NCBI RefSeq assembly: GCF_030441895.1
Contig: NZ_JARJAS010000016.1
Direction: 5' to 3' (one strand)
Source of the DNA: Enterococcus_D entomosocium
GTDB taxonomy: Bacteria > Bacillota > Bacilli > Lactobacillales > Enterococcaceae
DNA length: 64,000 bases
Each line of letters starts with the position of its first letter. Position 1 is the first letter of the stretch. Shown here one piece after another: positions 9,064 to 17,803 of this stretch. Under the pieces are notes generated by a model, which saw nothing but the letters and a program-made list of their open reading frames with translations, did not search any database and was not told where the DNA came from. Both the position numbers and the translations under genes were made by a program.

Positions 9064-9271
9064 GAAATGGACTGGAATAAATCCAGACTGATGAAGTTGC
9101 TAAGTGATAGGTGTTGATAGCTAGTACTATTTTTTCGAAAAAATGGTTCCGTTTACAAAAGATTCTGTAAAATAGCGAACGGTTTGAAGGATAACGCCTC
9201 AAGAAGAGTGTACCTAAAATGCGATCACAAAAACAAATTAACCTAAATGTAATAAGAAGGAGTGAATAACC

Positions 9272-10039
9272 ATGTGGAAAGCAAACTATCATACCCACAC
9301 AACTCGATGCAAACATGCACGGGATTCTGATGAAGACTATGTGATCAAAGCCATCCAAGCTGGCTTTAAGGAAATCGGCTTCGCTGATCATTGTCCCTGG
9401 CCCTTTGAGGATGGGTATGTCTCGCCCATGCGGATGGATGTTGCGCAATTGGAAGATTACGTTTCATCGGTGAAAAGCTTACGGGAAAAATATCAAGGAC
9501 AAATCGATGTGAAATTAGGATTAGAGTGTGAATATTTTGAAACAATGATTCCTTGGCTAGTTGCAGAGAAAGAAAGGCTGTCGATCGACTATTTGATTTT
9601 TGGCAATCACTTTCCTGAAATCGAAAGCAATCACTATTACGACCATACACCCGGGGATTCGGTAAAAGCGATCAAAGATTATCTCCGTGTTTCTTTACAA
9701 GGGATCGAATCAGAAATTTTTGCTTATATGGCACACCCAGATGTGTTTATGCGGGGCTATAAAACCTTCGATTCCCATTGCGAAGAAGTTGCTTACCGTT
9801 TATGCGAAAAAGCCAAAGAGTATCAGCTGCCATTGGAGTATAATTTGGCGGGCTATACGAATGGTGGCTATCCGCATCCTGAATTTTGGAAGATCGCTAA
9901 GGAAGTCGGCTGCTCTTGTATTATTGGGATCGATGCCCACGAGAGTGTGGCTTTCACAAATACAGAAATTTACGAAAGAGCTCTTTTAGAAATCGATGCC
10001 TTAGGATTAACAAGGATCGATCGGCTCTTCTTTGCGTGA
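9272..10039 (+). CDS. PHP-domain phosphatase, histidinol-phosphatase-like
   Basis: 255 residues of the PHP (polymerase and histidinol phosphatase) metal-dependent hydrolase family. Metal-binding motifs are NYHTHTTRCKHA at the N-terminus, FADHCPW, the Glu of GLECEY, YMAHPDVF and GIDAHE near the end. AAGGAGTG precedes the ATG. No his biosynthesis genes are nearby, so a role in histidine synthesis is not supported; such proteins in this setting probably dephosphorylate a small metabolite. A second family member lies at 46055-46891. Confidence 0.82.
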   Translation: MWKANYHTHTTRCKHARDSDEDYVIKAIQAGFKEIGFADHCPWPFEDGYVSPMRMDVAQLEDYVSSVKSLREKYQGQIDVKLGLECEYFETMIPWLVAEKERLSIDYLIFGNHFPEIESNHYYDHTPGDSVKAIKDYLRVSLQGIESEIFAYMAHPDVFMRGYKTFDSHCEEVAYRLCEKAKEYQLPLEYNLAGYTNGGYPHPEFWKIAKEVGCSCIIGIDAHESVAFTNTEIYERALLEIDALGLTRIDRLFFA

Positions 10040-10064
10040 AGGAAAGAAAGTTGATTGTTTTGGA

Positions 10065-10109
10065 AATAAACATGGACGCCAGTGGGGATCACTAGCGTCC
10101 ATGTTTATT
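10065..10109. terminator. Bidirectional terminator between the PHP gene and ada
   Basis: Perfect 15-bp stem AATAAACATGGACGC/GCGTCCATGTTTATT with an inner AGTG/CACT pair. It overlaps the ada stop codon and serves two convergent genes. Confidence 0.75.
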
Positions 10110-11124
10110 AGAATTGCCATTCTTGAATTTTTTTCAAGAGTACCGCTTTGTCGGCAGCTTCCGCAAAGGAATGCTGAGCGGCAGTTTCGTTTATGAAGCG
10201 CATCTCTGATTCGGACATGTCGCAATGATGAGCCATTTGCAGGTATTCATTGGTCAATGTCGTATTTGAGACCGTTCGGTTATCGGTGTTCAAACAAAAA
10301 GGGACCTTGGCTTCCAGCCATTCTCTTAATGGGTATGCCGAGTATGTGGGAATCGCACGAGTATGAACATTGCTGGTAGGACAGCCTTCGATACAGCGCT
10401 TTTGTTCTCGAACAAACGCTTGAGCAGTGTGATCTCCTTTTAAGGCGATGCCGTGGCCAATCCGCTGCGCACCGCTTTCGATGGCTTGATAAATGTTTTG
10501 CACACAGCCGCATTCGCCTGCATGTAAGGTCAGCTGGACACTTTGGTTCTTGAGGAACACTTGATAGCTGGCAGCTAAATCAGGGACGTACCCGTCTTCT
10601 TCTGGACCTGCTAGATCAATACCGACTACTTTTTCATCGGTAAGAGCGATCGCTTCATCAAAAATCTCCGTAATAGCTGGTAGGTCTTCTTGACGCATCC
10701 CAATGACCAAAACATTGCCTTTGATTGGGTAGCGTTTTTCTGCTCGTGCGATGCCTTCGATCACGGCTTGGATGGTCTGGCTGCAAGTGAGTCCTTTGTC
10801 CATCGATAAGCTGGGGGCAAAGCGGATCTCAATATAAGCGACCCCATCTTGAGCGGCTTGTTCCATCACGTCATAGGCAGCAGCTGCTAAAGCTTCTTGT
10901 GTTTGCAGATACGGCCGAACAAAATCAAAGCAGCGAAGATAATCCCTCAGGTCATGACAATCTTTGGGGGCTTGCATCTGTGCTTTCACAGCTTCGATGT
11001 CTTGAGCGATGGGAAGCTCTTGCTGATTGGCGATGGCGATCAATGTTTCTGGACGAATGGAACCGTCGAGATGGCAGTGAAGTTCTACTTTGGGAAATGC
11101 TTGGATTTGTTGTTGAGTAAGCAC
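10108..11124 (-). CDS. add: Adenosine deaminase
   Basis: 338 residues. It hydrolyses adenosine and deoxyadenosine to inosine and deoxyinosine in purine salvage. Zinc and catalytic motifs are KVELHCHLDG near residue 15, TLHAGECG, IGHGIAL and CLNTDNRTVS. The start is GTG 11124, with AGGAGG six bases upstream; frames reaching further upstream add residues the family lacks. It is a single-gene unit between the terminators of its neighbours. Confidence 0.95.
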   Translation of the reverse strand: MLTQQQIQAFPKVELHCHLDGSIRPETLIAIANQQELPIAQDIEAVKAQMQAPKDCHDLRDYLRCFDFVRPYLQTQEALAAAAYDVMEQAAQDGVAYIEIRFAPSLSMDKGLTCSQTIQAVIEGIARAEKRYPIKGNVLVIGMRQEDLPAITEIFDEAIALTDEKVVGIDLAGPEEDGYVPDLAASYQVFLKNQSVQLTLHAGECGCVQNIYQAIESGAQRIGHGIALKGDHTAQAFVREQKRCIEGCPTSNVHTRAIPTYSAYPLREWLEAKVPFCLNTDNRTVSNTTLTNEYLQMAHHCDMSESEMRFINETAAQHSFAEAADKAVLLKKIQEWQF

Positions 11125-11219
11125 AGTGTTCCTCCTGTCTAGGTCGAATTTTTTTAAGTATGAATATAGCATACTTCCAAAGCCCATGCTACCCAAAAAA
11201 GGAAATTCTCATAGAAAGC

Positions 11220-11259
11220 AAACCAGCAGCCGCGAATTACTTGTACGGCTGCTGGTTTT
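11220..11259 (-). terminator. Terminator after ald
   Basis: Stem AACCAGCAGCCG/CGGCTGCTGGTT with A and T runs on either side, 16 bases past the ald stop on the minus strand. Confidence 0.8.
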
Positions 11260-11275
11260 ATTGTGGGAGAGTGGC

Positions 11276-12391
11276 TCAAATCAATTCCGATAGATCGGTA
11301 AAAGGCAATGACAGATCGTGAGCGGCTTCTTTTGAAGTAAATGCGCCCTCATAGGCGATGACCCCTTTGGCAAGGGCCTCGTTTTCTCGCAACGCTGCTA
11401 AAGGATCCTTCGCTAGCTGCTGGGCATATGGCAATGTGGCAATGCTCAATGCGATGGTTGCCGTTTGCGGCACAGCACCCGGCATATTCGCCACTGCATA
11501 GTGAATGACTTCTTCCCGGATATAGGTTGGCTCGTCGTGGGTGGTGACTTTGTCTTCGGTCTCGAAAATTCCGCCTTGGTCAATGGCAATATCGACGATC
11601 ACGGATTTTTCAGGCATCTGTTTCACCATGTCGCGGGTCACTAAGCACGGGGCTTTTTGTCCTGGCAATAAAACGGCTCCTACCACCAAGTCTGCGGATT
11701 GGATCGTTCGCTCGATATTCAAACGATTGGAATACAAAGTTTGGACTTGACCAGAAAATTGTCGATCCAGCTCTTGTAAGCGTGGGATTGAAACGTCTAA
11801 AATTGTCACTTGTGCGCCTAGACCTACGGCGACTCTCGCGGCATTCTCGCCGGCAACGCCACCACCAATGATCGTTACCCGACCTTGACGGACGCCGGGA
11901 ACACCCGAAAGCAGGATCCCTTTTCCGCCATAAATTTTTTCGAGAAATTGCGCGCCAATTTGAACAGACATTCTTCCAGCGATCTCACTCATGGGAGACA
12001 GTAAAGGCAGGGTGCCGTTCGCCAGCTGGACGTTCTCATAAGCAACAGCGATCACTTTGCTGTCGATCAACGCTTGAGCAAGCTGTTGATTGGCGGCTAC
12101 GTGGAAATAGGTGAATAAAACCAGTCCCTCATGCAAAAAGGGGTATTCTTCTGGTAAAGGTTCTTTGACTTTCATAACCAATTCAGAGGCCCAAACCTCT
12201 TCAACGGTAGCAATCGTAGCGCCGACTTCCTGATACGCTTGATCAGAAAAGGTTGATCCTGCACCAGCGCCTTGTTCAACGAAGACTTCGTGTCCGTCTT
12301 GGACTAACTCATAGACTCCGGAGGGCGGCAATGCCACACGATTTTCATTGTTCTTGATTTCTTTGGGGATACCGATTTTCATAGACTTCAC
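11276..12391 (-). CDS. ald: Alanine dehydrogenase
   Basis: 371 residues, usual family length. It catalyses NAD-dependent reversible deamination of L-alanine to pyruvate and ammonia. It opens with MKIGIPKEIKNNENRVALPP (from the second Met), has the Rossmann motif GGGVAGENAARVA near residue 175 and the C-terminal substrate-domain pattern NMPGAVPQTATIALS. An AAGGTGTG-type ribosome site lies before the ATG, and a TATAAT is visible upstream on the minus strand. It is monocistronic. Confidence 0.96.
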   Translation of the reverse strand: MKSMKIGIPKEIKNNENRVALPPSGVYELVQDGHEVFVEQGAGAGSTFSDQAYQEVGATIATVEEVWASELVMKVKEPLPEEYPFLHEGLVLFTYFHVAANQQLAQALIDSKVIAVAYENVQLANGTLPLLSPMSEIAGRMSVQIGAQFLEKIYGGKGILLSGVPGVRQGRVTIIGGGVAGENAARVAVGLGAQVTILDVSIPRLQELDRQFSGQVQTLYSNRLNIERTIQSADLVVGAVLLPGQKAPCLVTRDMVKQMPEKSVIVDIAIDQGGIFETEDKVTTHDEPTYIREEVIHYAVANMPGAVPQTATIALSIATLPYAQQLAKDPLAALRENEALAKGVIAYEGAFTSKEAAHDLSLPFTDLSELI

Positions 12392-12496
12392 ACCTTTCTT
12401 TCTTCCATTATAATAGAAAGCGGATTCCCAAAGGGAGAAAAAAGGGTTTTTTTATTAAAAAAATAAGATCCAGTTGCTACTTTCGGGACGACAAAG

Positions 12497-12523
12497 AAAA
12501 AAGCCCCACAATGGGACTTTTTT
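12497..12523 (-). terminator. Terminator after the C39-like protease gene
   Basis: AAAAAAG-CCCCA-CAA-TGGGA-CTTTTTT hairpin just past the stop codon of the minus-strand gene, with T runs on both strands. Confidence 0.75.
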
Positions 12524-12530
12524 CGAACAA

Positions 12531-13253
12531 TCAGCTGAAGGTCCAAAAGCGTAAGCTTTGATCAGCGATTTCATCTAGTGTGTAGTAAGTAGCGTAGTGG
12601 GATTTTTCCGGATCATCATTGGGATCTAAGACAAACACTTGATCGCCCATCATTCCACCTAAGACCATGATATGGCCGCCATCTGTAAATTCCCCTGGGG
12701 TCATAGAAACGATGACGGGATGATTTTGTTGCAAGTAGGCTTCAACGCTAGCTAGGTCAGTACTAAGATCATAATAGTTGTAGCCGTTTGCATCGGCAAA
12801 ATCAGAAAAAATCCGCCAGTCCGTTCCTTGGCCGTCAACGTAATAATGATCTCCTGCCCAATCAAGGACTTCCGGTGGCGTAATGTGATAGCCTTCAAGA
12901 TAGGATTGAACCATCGCAAGAGAAGCGATCGCACAGCCGTTTTCTGCTAAGGTTTGGCTGCCGTCATTGCCATAGGATCTATCGGCCCATTCTTCGTTCG
13001 TCTGCAGGAAAATCGGTGTTGTGATGTCCATTTCCCCTAAGTAAGCATTGATATCTTCACTTAAAAAAGCTTGGGAGTAAACATATTCGTCATCGTAGCT
13101 ATCATCATAGGCAACGGCGGTAGACACGTGTTCGGACAACTCTCCGTACAACACGTGATGAGAGATTCGATTGAACCCTATCCAAATCAACACCAATCCT
13201 GCTAAAACAATCATTGGCCGACGCTTTCGATAAACATCTGTCTGTTTTTGCAT
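12531..13253 (-). CDS. Membrane-anchored C39-like cysteine peptidase family protein
   Basis: 240 residues. A basic N-terminus leads into a transmembrane helix at about 13-28, so the rest should lie outside the membrane. The C39_2 domain shows the cysteine in ENGCAIAS (Cys107), the histidine in DGGHIMVL (His194) and the aspartate in VLDPN (Asp210). There is no ABC transporter domain and no nearby bacteriocin gene, so it is not a bacteriocin-processing exporter. The substrate is unknown; cell-wall or surface protein processing is possible. Confidence 0.8.
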   Translation of the reverse strand: MQKQTDVYRKRRPMIVLAGLVLIWIGFNRISHHVLYGELSEHVSTAVAYDDSYDDEYVYSQAFLSEDINAYLGEMDITTPIFLQTNEEWADRSYGNDGSQTLAENGCAIASLAMVQSYLEGYHITPPEVLDWAGDHYYVDGQGTDWRIFSDFADANGYNYYDLSTDLASVEAYLQQNHPVIVSMTPGEFTDGGHIMVLGGMMGDQVFVLDPNDDPEKSHYATYYTLDEIADQSLRFWTFS

Positions 13254-13353
13254 TTTTCCCTCCTTGTTTTACGAATCGTACGTATTCATCCTGTTCTTTT
13301 AAGTAAAACAAAGGAGGGGGAGCTTGTCATCGGCCTACAGACCGATTCCACGA

Positions 13354-15285
13354 TCAACTTTCAAATGCCTCTAGTTCTAAGCTAGTATTTTCCCATGCTT
13401 CTAATAGGGCTTCTTGTTCAGTGCGGGCTTGTTCTAACGCTTGATTCAACGCGGTCAATTTTACATGATCATTCAACGCTTCTGGTGCGGTCATGTCTTG
13501 TTCCAGTTGCTGGATCGTTTCTTCTATCGTGGCAAGCTCTTCTTCGATTTGGGCGACTTTTCGCTGTAAGGTTCTAACGGCTTTTTGCTGTTCTTTGCTT
13601 TGGACAAAGTTTTGCTTGCCCGCTGAGATGGTGGTTTCGGTTGTTTTTGCTTCCAACATTGCTGCGATCTCAGCTTCTTCTTGTTTCTTTTCTAAATAAT
13701 AATCGTAATCGCCTAGATAGAGCTTGCTGCCGTTTTCAGACAGTTCCACGACCTTGGTGGCGATTCGATTGATAAAGTAGCGGTCGTGAGATACGAAGAA
13801 CAACGTGCCTTCATAATCGATCAGGGCATTTTCTAAGACTTCTTTGCTGTCGATATCTAAGTGATTGGTTGGTTCATCCAAAATCAAGAAATTGTCATGG
13901 TCCATGGCTAATTTTGCCAAAGCGACACGGGCTTTTTCGCCACCGCTTAACAGCGTGATCGGCTTTTCAACATCTTCTCCAGAAAATAAGAAGCTGCCTA
14001 ATATATTGCGAATCTCGACTTCAGGTGTGGTACTGTGGTCATCCCAAAGCTCATGGAGGATCGTTTTGGTTGAGTGCAGATCGGATTGAGTTTGGTCATA
14101 GTACCCGATTGAGACATTGGCGCCAAAATGCACCTTTCCTTGAATAAAGGGGATTTTATGAATCAGCGATTTCAGTAAGGTTGATTTGCCGATCCCATTC
14201 GGTCCCACTAAAGCGATCGCATCTTTGCGACGAACATCTAAGTCGATGGGCGCCGATAAAACTTCTTCTTCAGAATAACCGATAGCGGCATTTTCTACTT
14301 GCATCACAACATTTCCTGAAGGTTTTTCAATGGAAAAAAGGAAGTGGGCGGATTTTTCATCTCCTTGCGGGCGATCCAACCGGTCCATTTTCTCTAATTG
14401 CTTACGGCGGCTTTGCGCGCGTTTGGTGGTAGACGCACGGACAAGGTTGCGGGCAACAAAGTCTTCCAGTTTATTGATTTCTTCTTGCTGCTTTTCAAAG
14501 GCTTTCCATTCGCTTTGCAGCTGTTCAGCTTTCAGGGTCAAATAGCGGCTGTAATTGCCTTTGTAGTGGCGCATTTTTTGCCGACTCAGTTCGTAGACTT
14601 CATTGACAACTTTGTCTAAGAAGTAACGGTCATGGGAAACGATCAGCAACGCACCGGCATATCCTTGTAGATAGTTTTCCAACCAAGATAACGTTTCGAT
14701 GTCTAAATGGTTGGTCGGCTCATCGAGGATCAAGATATCAGGTTTTTGCAGCAGCATTTTTGCTAATGCCAAGCGGGTTTTTTGACCACCGGAAAGGGTA
14801 TCGATCGGCTGTGTGTAAAAAGAAGGATCAAACTGAAAACCGTGCAAGACGGAGCGAATTTCATTTTCATAGCCATAGCCGTTTTTTTCTGCGAATTCAT
14901 GTTGCAATTGATCATATTCTTTGAGGAGATTGCCAGAGTCAGCAGCAGGATCTGCTTCGGAGATGGCGATCTCTAAGGTACGCATGCGCTGCTCCATCTG
15001 CCGAACCGTTGCAAAAGCTCCTAGCATTTCTTCCCAAACGGTGGCCTGACTAGCAAGTCCGGTATCTTGAGCTAAGTAGCCCATCGTAGCGGTCTTGTTT
15101 TTAGCGATCGTTCCTTTATCAGGACTTTCGAGTCCAGCAATAATTTTCAGTAGCGTTGATTTACCAGCACCGTTGCGCCCAACAAGCGCGATTCGGGAAT
15201 TGCTGGCAATTTCTAATTGGATATTTTCAAATAAAACCTCGGCTCCGAAAAGACGGGCGATTTGGTTGGCTTGTAATAAAATCAT
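13354..15285 (-). CDS. ABC-F family ATPase (YdiF-like)
   Basis: 643 residues with two ABC domains on one chain and no membrane segments. Walker A motifs are GRNGAGKST at about 36 and GPNGIGKST in the second half; both halves carry an LSGG signature and LDEPTNHLDI. A charged inter-domain linker (YKGNYSRYLTLKAEQLQSEW) and a C-terminal coiled coil follow. ABC-F proteins act at the ribosomal E site in translation or antibiotic protection; length and position next to rex match Bacillus YdiF, a housekeeping member, rather than a resistance protein. It is divergent from rex. Confidence 0.92.
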   Translation of the reverse strand: MILLQANQIARLFGAEVLFENIQLEIASNSRIALVGRNGAGKSTLLKIIAGLESPDKGTIAKNKTATMGYLAQDTGLASQATVWEEMLGAFATVRQMEQRMRTLEIAISEADPAADSGNLLKEYDQLQHEFAEKNGYGYENEIRSVLHGFQFDPSFYTQPIDTLSGGQKTRLALAKMLLQKPDILILDEPTNHLDIETLSWLENYLQGYAGALLIVSHDRYFLDKVVNEVYELSRQKMRHYKGNYSRYLTLKAEQLQSEWKAFEKQQEEINKLEDFVARNLVRASTTKRAQSRRKQLEKMDRLDRPQGDEKSAHFLFSIEKPSGNVVMQVENAAIGYSEEEVLSAPIDLDVRRKDAIALVGPNGIGKSTLLKSLIHKIPFIQGKVHFGANVSIGYYDQTQSDLHSTKTILHELWDDHSTTPEVEIRNILGSFLFSGEDVEKPITLLSGGEKARVALAKLAMDHDNFLILDEPTNHLDIDSKEVLENALIDYEGTLFFVSHDRYFINRIATKVVELSENGSKLYLGDYDYYLEKKQEEAEIAAMLEAKTTETTISAGKQNFVQSKEQQKAVRTLQRKVAQIEEELATIEETIQQLEQDMTAPEALNDHVKLTALNQALEQARTEQEALLEAWENTSLELEAFES

Positions 15286-15430
15286 GTGTATGTCATTCCT
15301 ATCTTTAAGAAACTTGTCTGTATCAAGGTTACAATACTACAAGTCTATCATATTTTAGGGGAAACGGCGATTGGGAAAAAGTTTGATTTTACCATTATAA
15401 AATTTATATTTCAAATTATGAGCATTCAAA

Positions 15431-15488
15431 TTGATTTTTGAACAATGTATTTGTTATGATAGCTTCATCACAAGTGAATTTTTCACAA
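15431..15488 (+). promoter_or_regulatory. rex promoter with possible autoregulatory dyad
   Basis: TTGATT (15431-15436), an 18-base spacer and TATGAT (15455-15460). Downstream, GTGAA-TTT-TTCAC (15474-15486) lies within AAGTGAATTTTTCACAA. It resembles the Rex site TTGTGAAATATTTCACAA but is one base shorter in the spacer, so Rex autoregulation is only suggested. Confidence 0.5.
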
Positions 15489-15502
15489 TGGGGGAGTATT
15501 CT

Positions 15503-16177
15503 TTGAAAGATCATCAAATTCCAAAGGCAACAGCGAAGCGATTGCCTTTATATTATCGTTACTTGCGTATTTTGCACCAAGCTGGCAAATTAAAAGTTTC
15601 TTCGACCGAACTAAGTGAAGCTGTTCAAGTTGATAGTGCGACGATCCGCCGCGACTTTTCCTACTTTGGTGAATTAGGAAAACGCGGCTATGGCTATGAC
15701 GTTGAAAGCTTGATGCAGTTCTTTGCGAAGACATTGAACGAAGACCACATGACGAATGTAGCTTTAGTCGGTGTCGGAAACTTGGGGAGCGCCTTGTTGA
15801 AATACAAATTTCACCAAAGCAACAGCATTCGGATCAGTGCTGCATTTGATGTCAATGAAGATCTAGTTGGTCGAATCGTAGATGGTGTGCCGGTCTATCC
15901 AATGGATGACATGAAGGAACAAGTGAAGATCCAGCAGATCGATGTGGCTATTTTGACGGTTCCCGCACAACATTCACAAGATTTAGTGAACGAGCTTGTG
16001 AAAGCTGGCATTAAAGGAATCTTGAACTTTACACCTGCACGGATCACTGCACCAAAAGGCGTGCTGATTCAAAACGTTGACTTAACCAATGAATTGCAAA
16101 CATTGATTTATTTCTTGCATTCAGGCAACGTCTTGTCCCATGAAGAACCAGTAGAAGAACCATCACTAAGCGAATAA
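15503..16177 (+). CDS. rex: Redox-sensing transcriptional repressor Rex
   Basis: 224 residues. The N-terminal winged helix reads PKATAKRLPLYYRYLRIL, with the recognition region VDSATIRRDFSYFGELGKRG. The Rossmann domain has GVGNLGSALL and senses the NADH/NAD ratio. The start is TTG 15503: GGGGGAG lies six bases upstream and the family begins near this residue; the ATG at 15488 has no ribosome site. Rex usually represses fermentation and respiration genes when NADH is low; the lactate oxidase and men genes here are possible targets but show no clear Rex site. Confidence 0.95.
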   Translation: MKDHQIPKATAKRLPLYYRYLRILHQAGKLKVSSTELSEAVQVDSATIRRDFSYFGELGKRGYGYDVESLMQFFAKTLNEDHMTNVALVGVGNLGSALLKYKFHQSNSIRISAAFDVNEDLVGRIVDGVPVYPMDDMKEQVKIQQIDVAILTVPAQHSQDLVNELVKAGIKGILNFTPARITAPKGVLIQNVDLTNELQTLIYFLHSGNVLSHEEPVEEPSLSE

Positions 16178-16202
16178 TCGCATCACATAAATAGGAACCA
16201 GC

Positions 16203-16252
16203 AAAACAGCTGCCAGATCGTAGTATATACAAGGATCTGACAGCTGTTTTTT
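16203..16252. terminator. Bidirectional terminator between rex and the thioredoxin-like gene
   Basis: Long stem AAAACAGCTG-C-CAGATC paired with GATCTG-A-CAGCTGTTTT, ending in a T run; it sits between convergent genes. Confidence 0.85.
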
Positions 16253-16269
16253 GCTTTCATTCACTGAAC

Positions 16270-16632
16270 TTACTCGTCTAACTGGTCAAAAAGTGATTCG
16301 TAGGAATCTTGCTCTTCAACGCTTGTGAGTGCTTCTTGATACCGCAAGATTTGTTGAGTCAAACGTGTGAAATCGATGATGCGGGCTTCGCGATGCACTT
16401 CTTTCCCATTTGCGAACAAGAGGACGACGGGAACCGTCAAGACCGAAAATAAACTGGCTGCTTCTGGCTCTGTCAGCGTGTTGATGGTAAATAGTGGGAG
16501 TTGTTGGGTTTGTGCCAGTGTTTGGATGCGTGGTTTGTCCGCAACACAAATACTGCAATTTGGTTGAGAGAGATAGAGTAGTGCCAACGGATGTTGGGCG
16601 AGCCTCTCTTGGATCGGTTGATTTTTTTGCAT
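16270..16632 (-). CDS. Thioredoxin-like protein
   Basis: 120 residues with a thioredoxin fold. The active-site motif CSIC is at about residues 26-29, and the cis-proline region VPVVLLFANGKEV follows. The sequence diverges from TrxA (WCGPC, present at 53887-54201) and has an acidic C-terminal tail. There is no signal peptide, so it is cytoplasmic. The family probably carries out thiol-disulfide exchange, but the partner is unknown. The start ATG has AGGAATG-like purines upstream. Confidence 0.75.
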   Translation of the reverse strand: MQKNQPIQERLAQHPLALLYLSQPNCSICVADKPRIQTLAQTQQLPLFTINTLTEPEAASLFSVLTVPVVLLFANGKEVHREARIIDFTRLTQQILRYQEALTSVEEQDSYESLFDQLDE

Positions 16633-16781
16633 AAGTCATTCCTCCATGGAAAATGTACGCTGTTCTTGAGGAAAAGTCAAAATATCTGCTAGTTGCTGAT
16701 CATTTAGGTGAACAAGAAGGATTTAAAGATAAGGAAAATCTAAAGCAACGATTAAAAAAACAGACTGCTTTAAAAAAAACG

Positions 16782-16810
16782 TTGTATAAAAAAAGGAAAA
16801 AACGTATAGT
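16782..16810 (+). promoter_or_regulatory. Promoter of the YraQ-TIGR03943 operon
   Basis: TTGTAT (16782-16787), a 17-base spacer and TATAGT (16805-16810), 42 bases before ATG 16853. I see no clear AdcR or Zur box. Confidence 0.6.
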
Positions 16811-16852
16811 AATTCCAGCGTTTCGAATTTATTGATAAAGAAGGTTAAAGTT

Positions 16853-17800
16853 ATGTTTCAGGCATTACCGAATTCTGTCCTGCAAATGAGTGTTATTTTT
16901 TTATCTATCGTCATTGAAGCCTTGCCCTTTGTCCTATTGGGCTGCTTGATATCAGGTGCTTTACAAGTCTTCTTGACGCCAGAAAGAGTCACGAGACTCT
17001 TACCAAAAAACAAATTGGCATCGATCACTGTTGGTTGTGGCCTGGGGGTATTTTTTCCTTCCTGCGAGTGTGGGATCGTACCGATCGTTAATCAGTTCGT
17101 AAAAAAAGAAGTGCCAGTGTATACGGCGTTTGCCTTTATGCTGACTGCACCGATCATCAATCCTATCGTGATTTTTTCGACATTCATTGCCTTTGGAAAT
17201 TCCGCGAAGTTCGCCTTTTTGCGTGTACTGGGCAGCTTATTGGTCGCAATGGTCGTGGGGATCTGGCTGGCGTATTTTAACAAACAAGAGGTCTTAAAAA
17301 CACGGCTTGCCAATCAATTAAGTGGCGGGAATGAGCAAGTAGCTCACCCACACCATCATGGGCATGATCACGCCCACCATCAAACAGAAAAGACCAGTCA
17401 TCCGCTTCTTCGGCAGATTCGTCATTTGCTGCAGCATAGTTTGGATGAGTTTTTCGATACTGGGCGTTATTTGATCATTGGTGCGTTGATCGCCTCAGCG
17501 ATGCAGACCTATCTGCCAACTGGCTTGATGCTGACATTAGGCTCCACGAAGCTGTTAGCGGTTTTCGTCATGCTGCTGTTGGCACTGACATTATCCCTAT
17601 GTTCCGAAGCAGATGCCTTTATCGGCTCTTCGTTGTTGAGTTTATTCGGCACTGGACCAGTCGTCGGTTTCCTGGTTTTTGGTCCAATGGTAGATATTAA
17701 AAACCTGTTGATGATGAAGCGGTACTTTTCGGGGCGTTTTATCGCTTCTCTGGTTGGTTTAGTCGCAATCGTCGTTTCAATTTATGCATGGGTGGTGTAA
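16853..17800 (+). CDS. YraQ/UPF0718 family permease
   Basis: About 315 residues with eight or so hydrophobic segments. The family motif with cysteines, FFPSCECGIVP, is near residue 65 and a repeat-like SEADAFIGSSL is in the second half. A cytoplasmic loop HPHHHGHDHAHH follows the first half and would bind metal. ATG 16853 is chosen because AGAAGG lies eight bases upstream; an in-frame TTG at 16832 is unlikely. These permeases occur with TIGR03943 proteins, as here. Transport of a metal or metal complex is a guess from the histidines and family context. Confidence 0.85.
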   Translation: MFQALPNSVLQMSVIFLSIVIEALPFVLLGCLISGALQVFLTPERVTRLLPKNKLASITVGCGLGVFFPSCECGIVPIVNQFVKKEVPVYTAFAFMLTAPIINPIVIFSTFIAFGNSAKFAFLRVLGSLLVAMVVGIWLAYFNKQEVLKTRLANQLSGGNEQVAHPHHHGHDHAHHQTEKTSHPLLRQIRHLLQHSLDEFFDTGRYLIIGALIASAMQTYLPTGLMLTLGSTKLLAVFVMLLLALTLSLCSEADAFIGSSLLSLFGTGPVVGFLVFGPMVDIKNLLMMKRYFSGRFIASLVGLVAIVVSIYAWVV

Positions 17801-17803
17801 AGA

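Noticed and set aside
13354..15285. The ABC-F protein as an antibiotic-resistance determinant
   Set aside because: Its position beside rex and its length match the housekeeping YdiF lineage; nothing suggests acquired resistance.
16653..16835. A 60-codon Lys-rich frame before the YraQ gene
   Set aside because: No ribosome site, low-complexity composition, and the likely promoter of the YraQ operon lies inside it.
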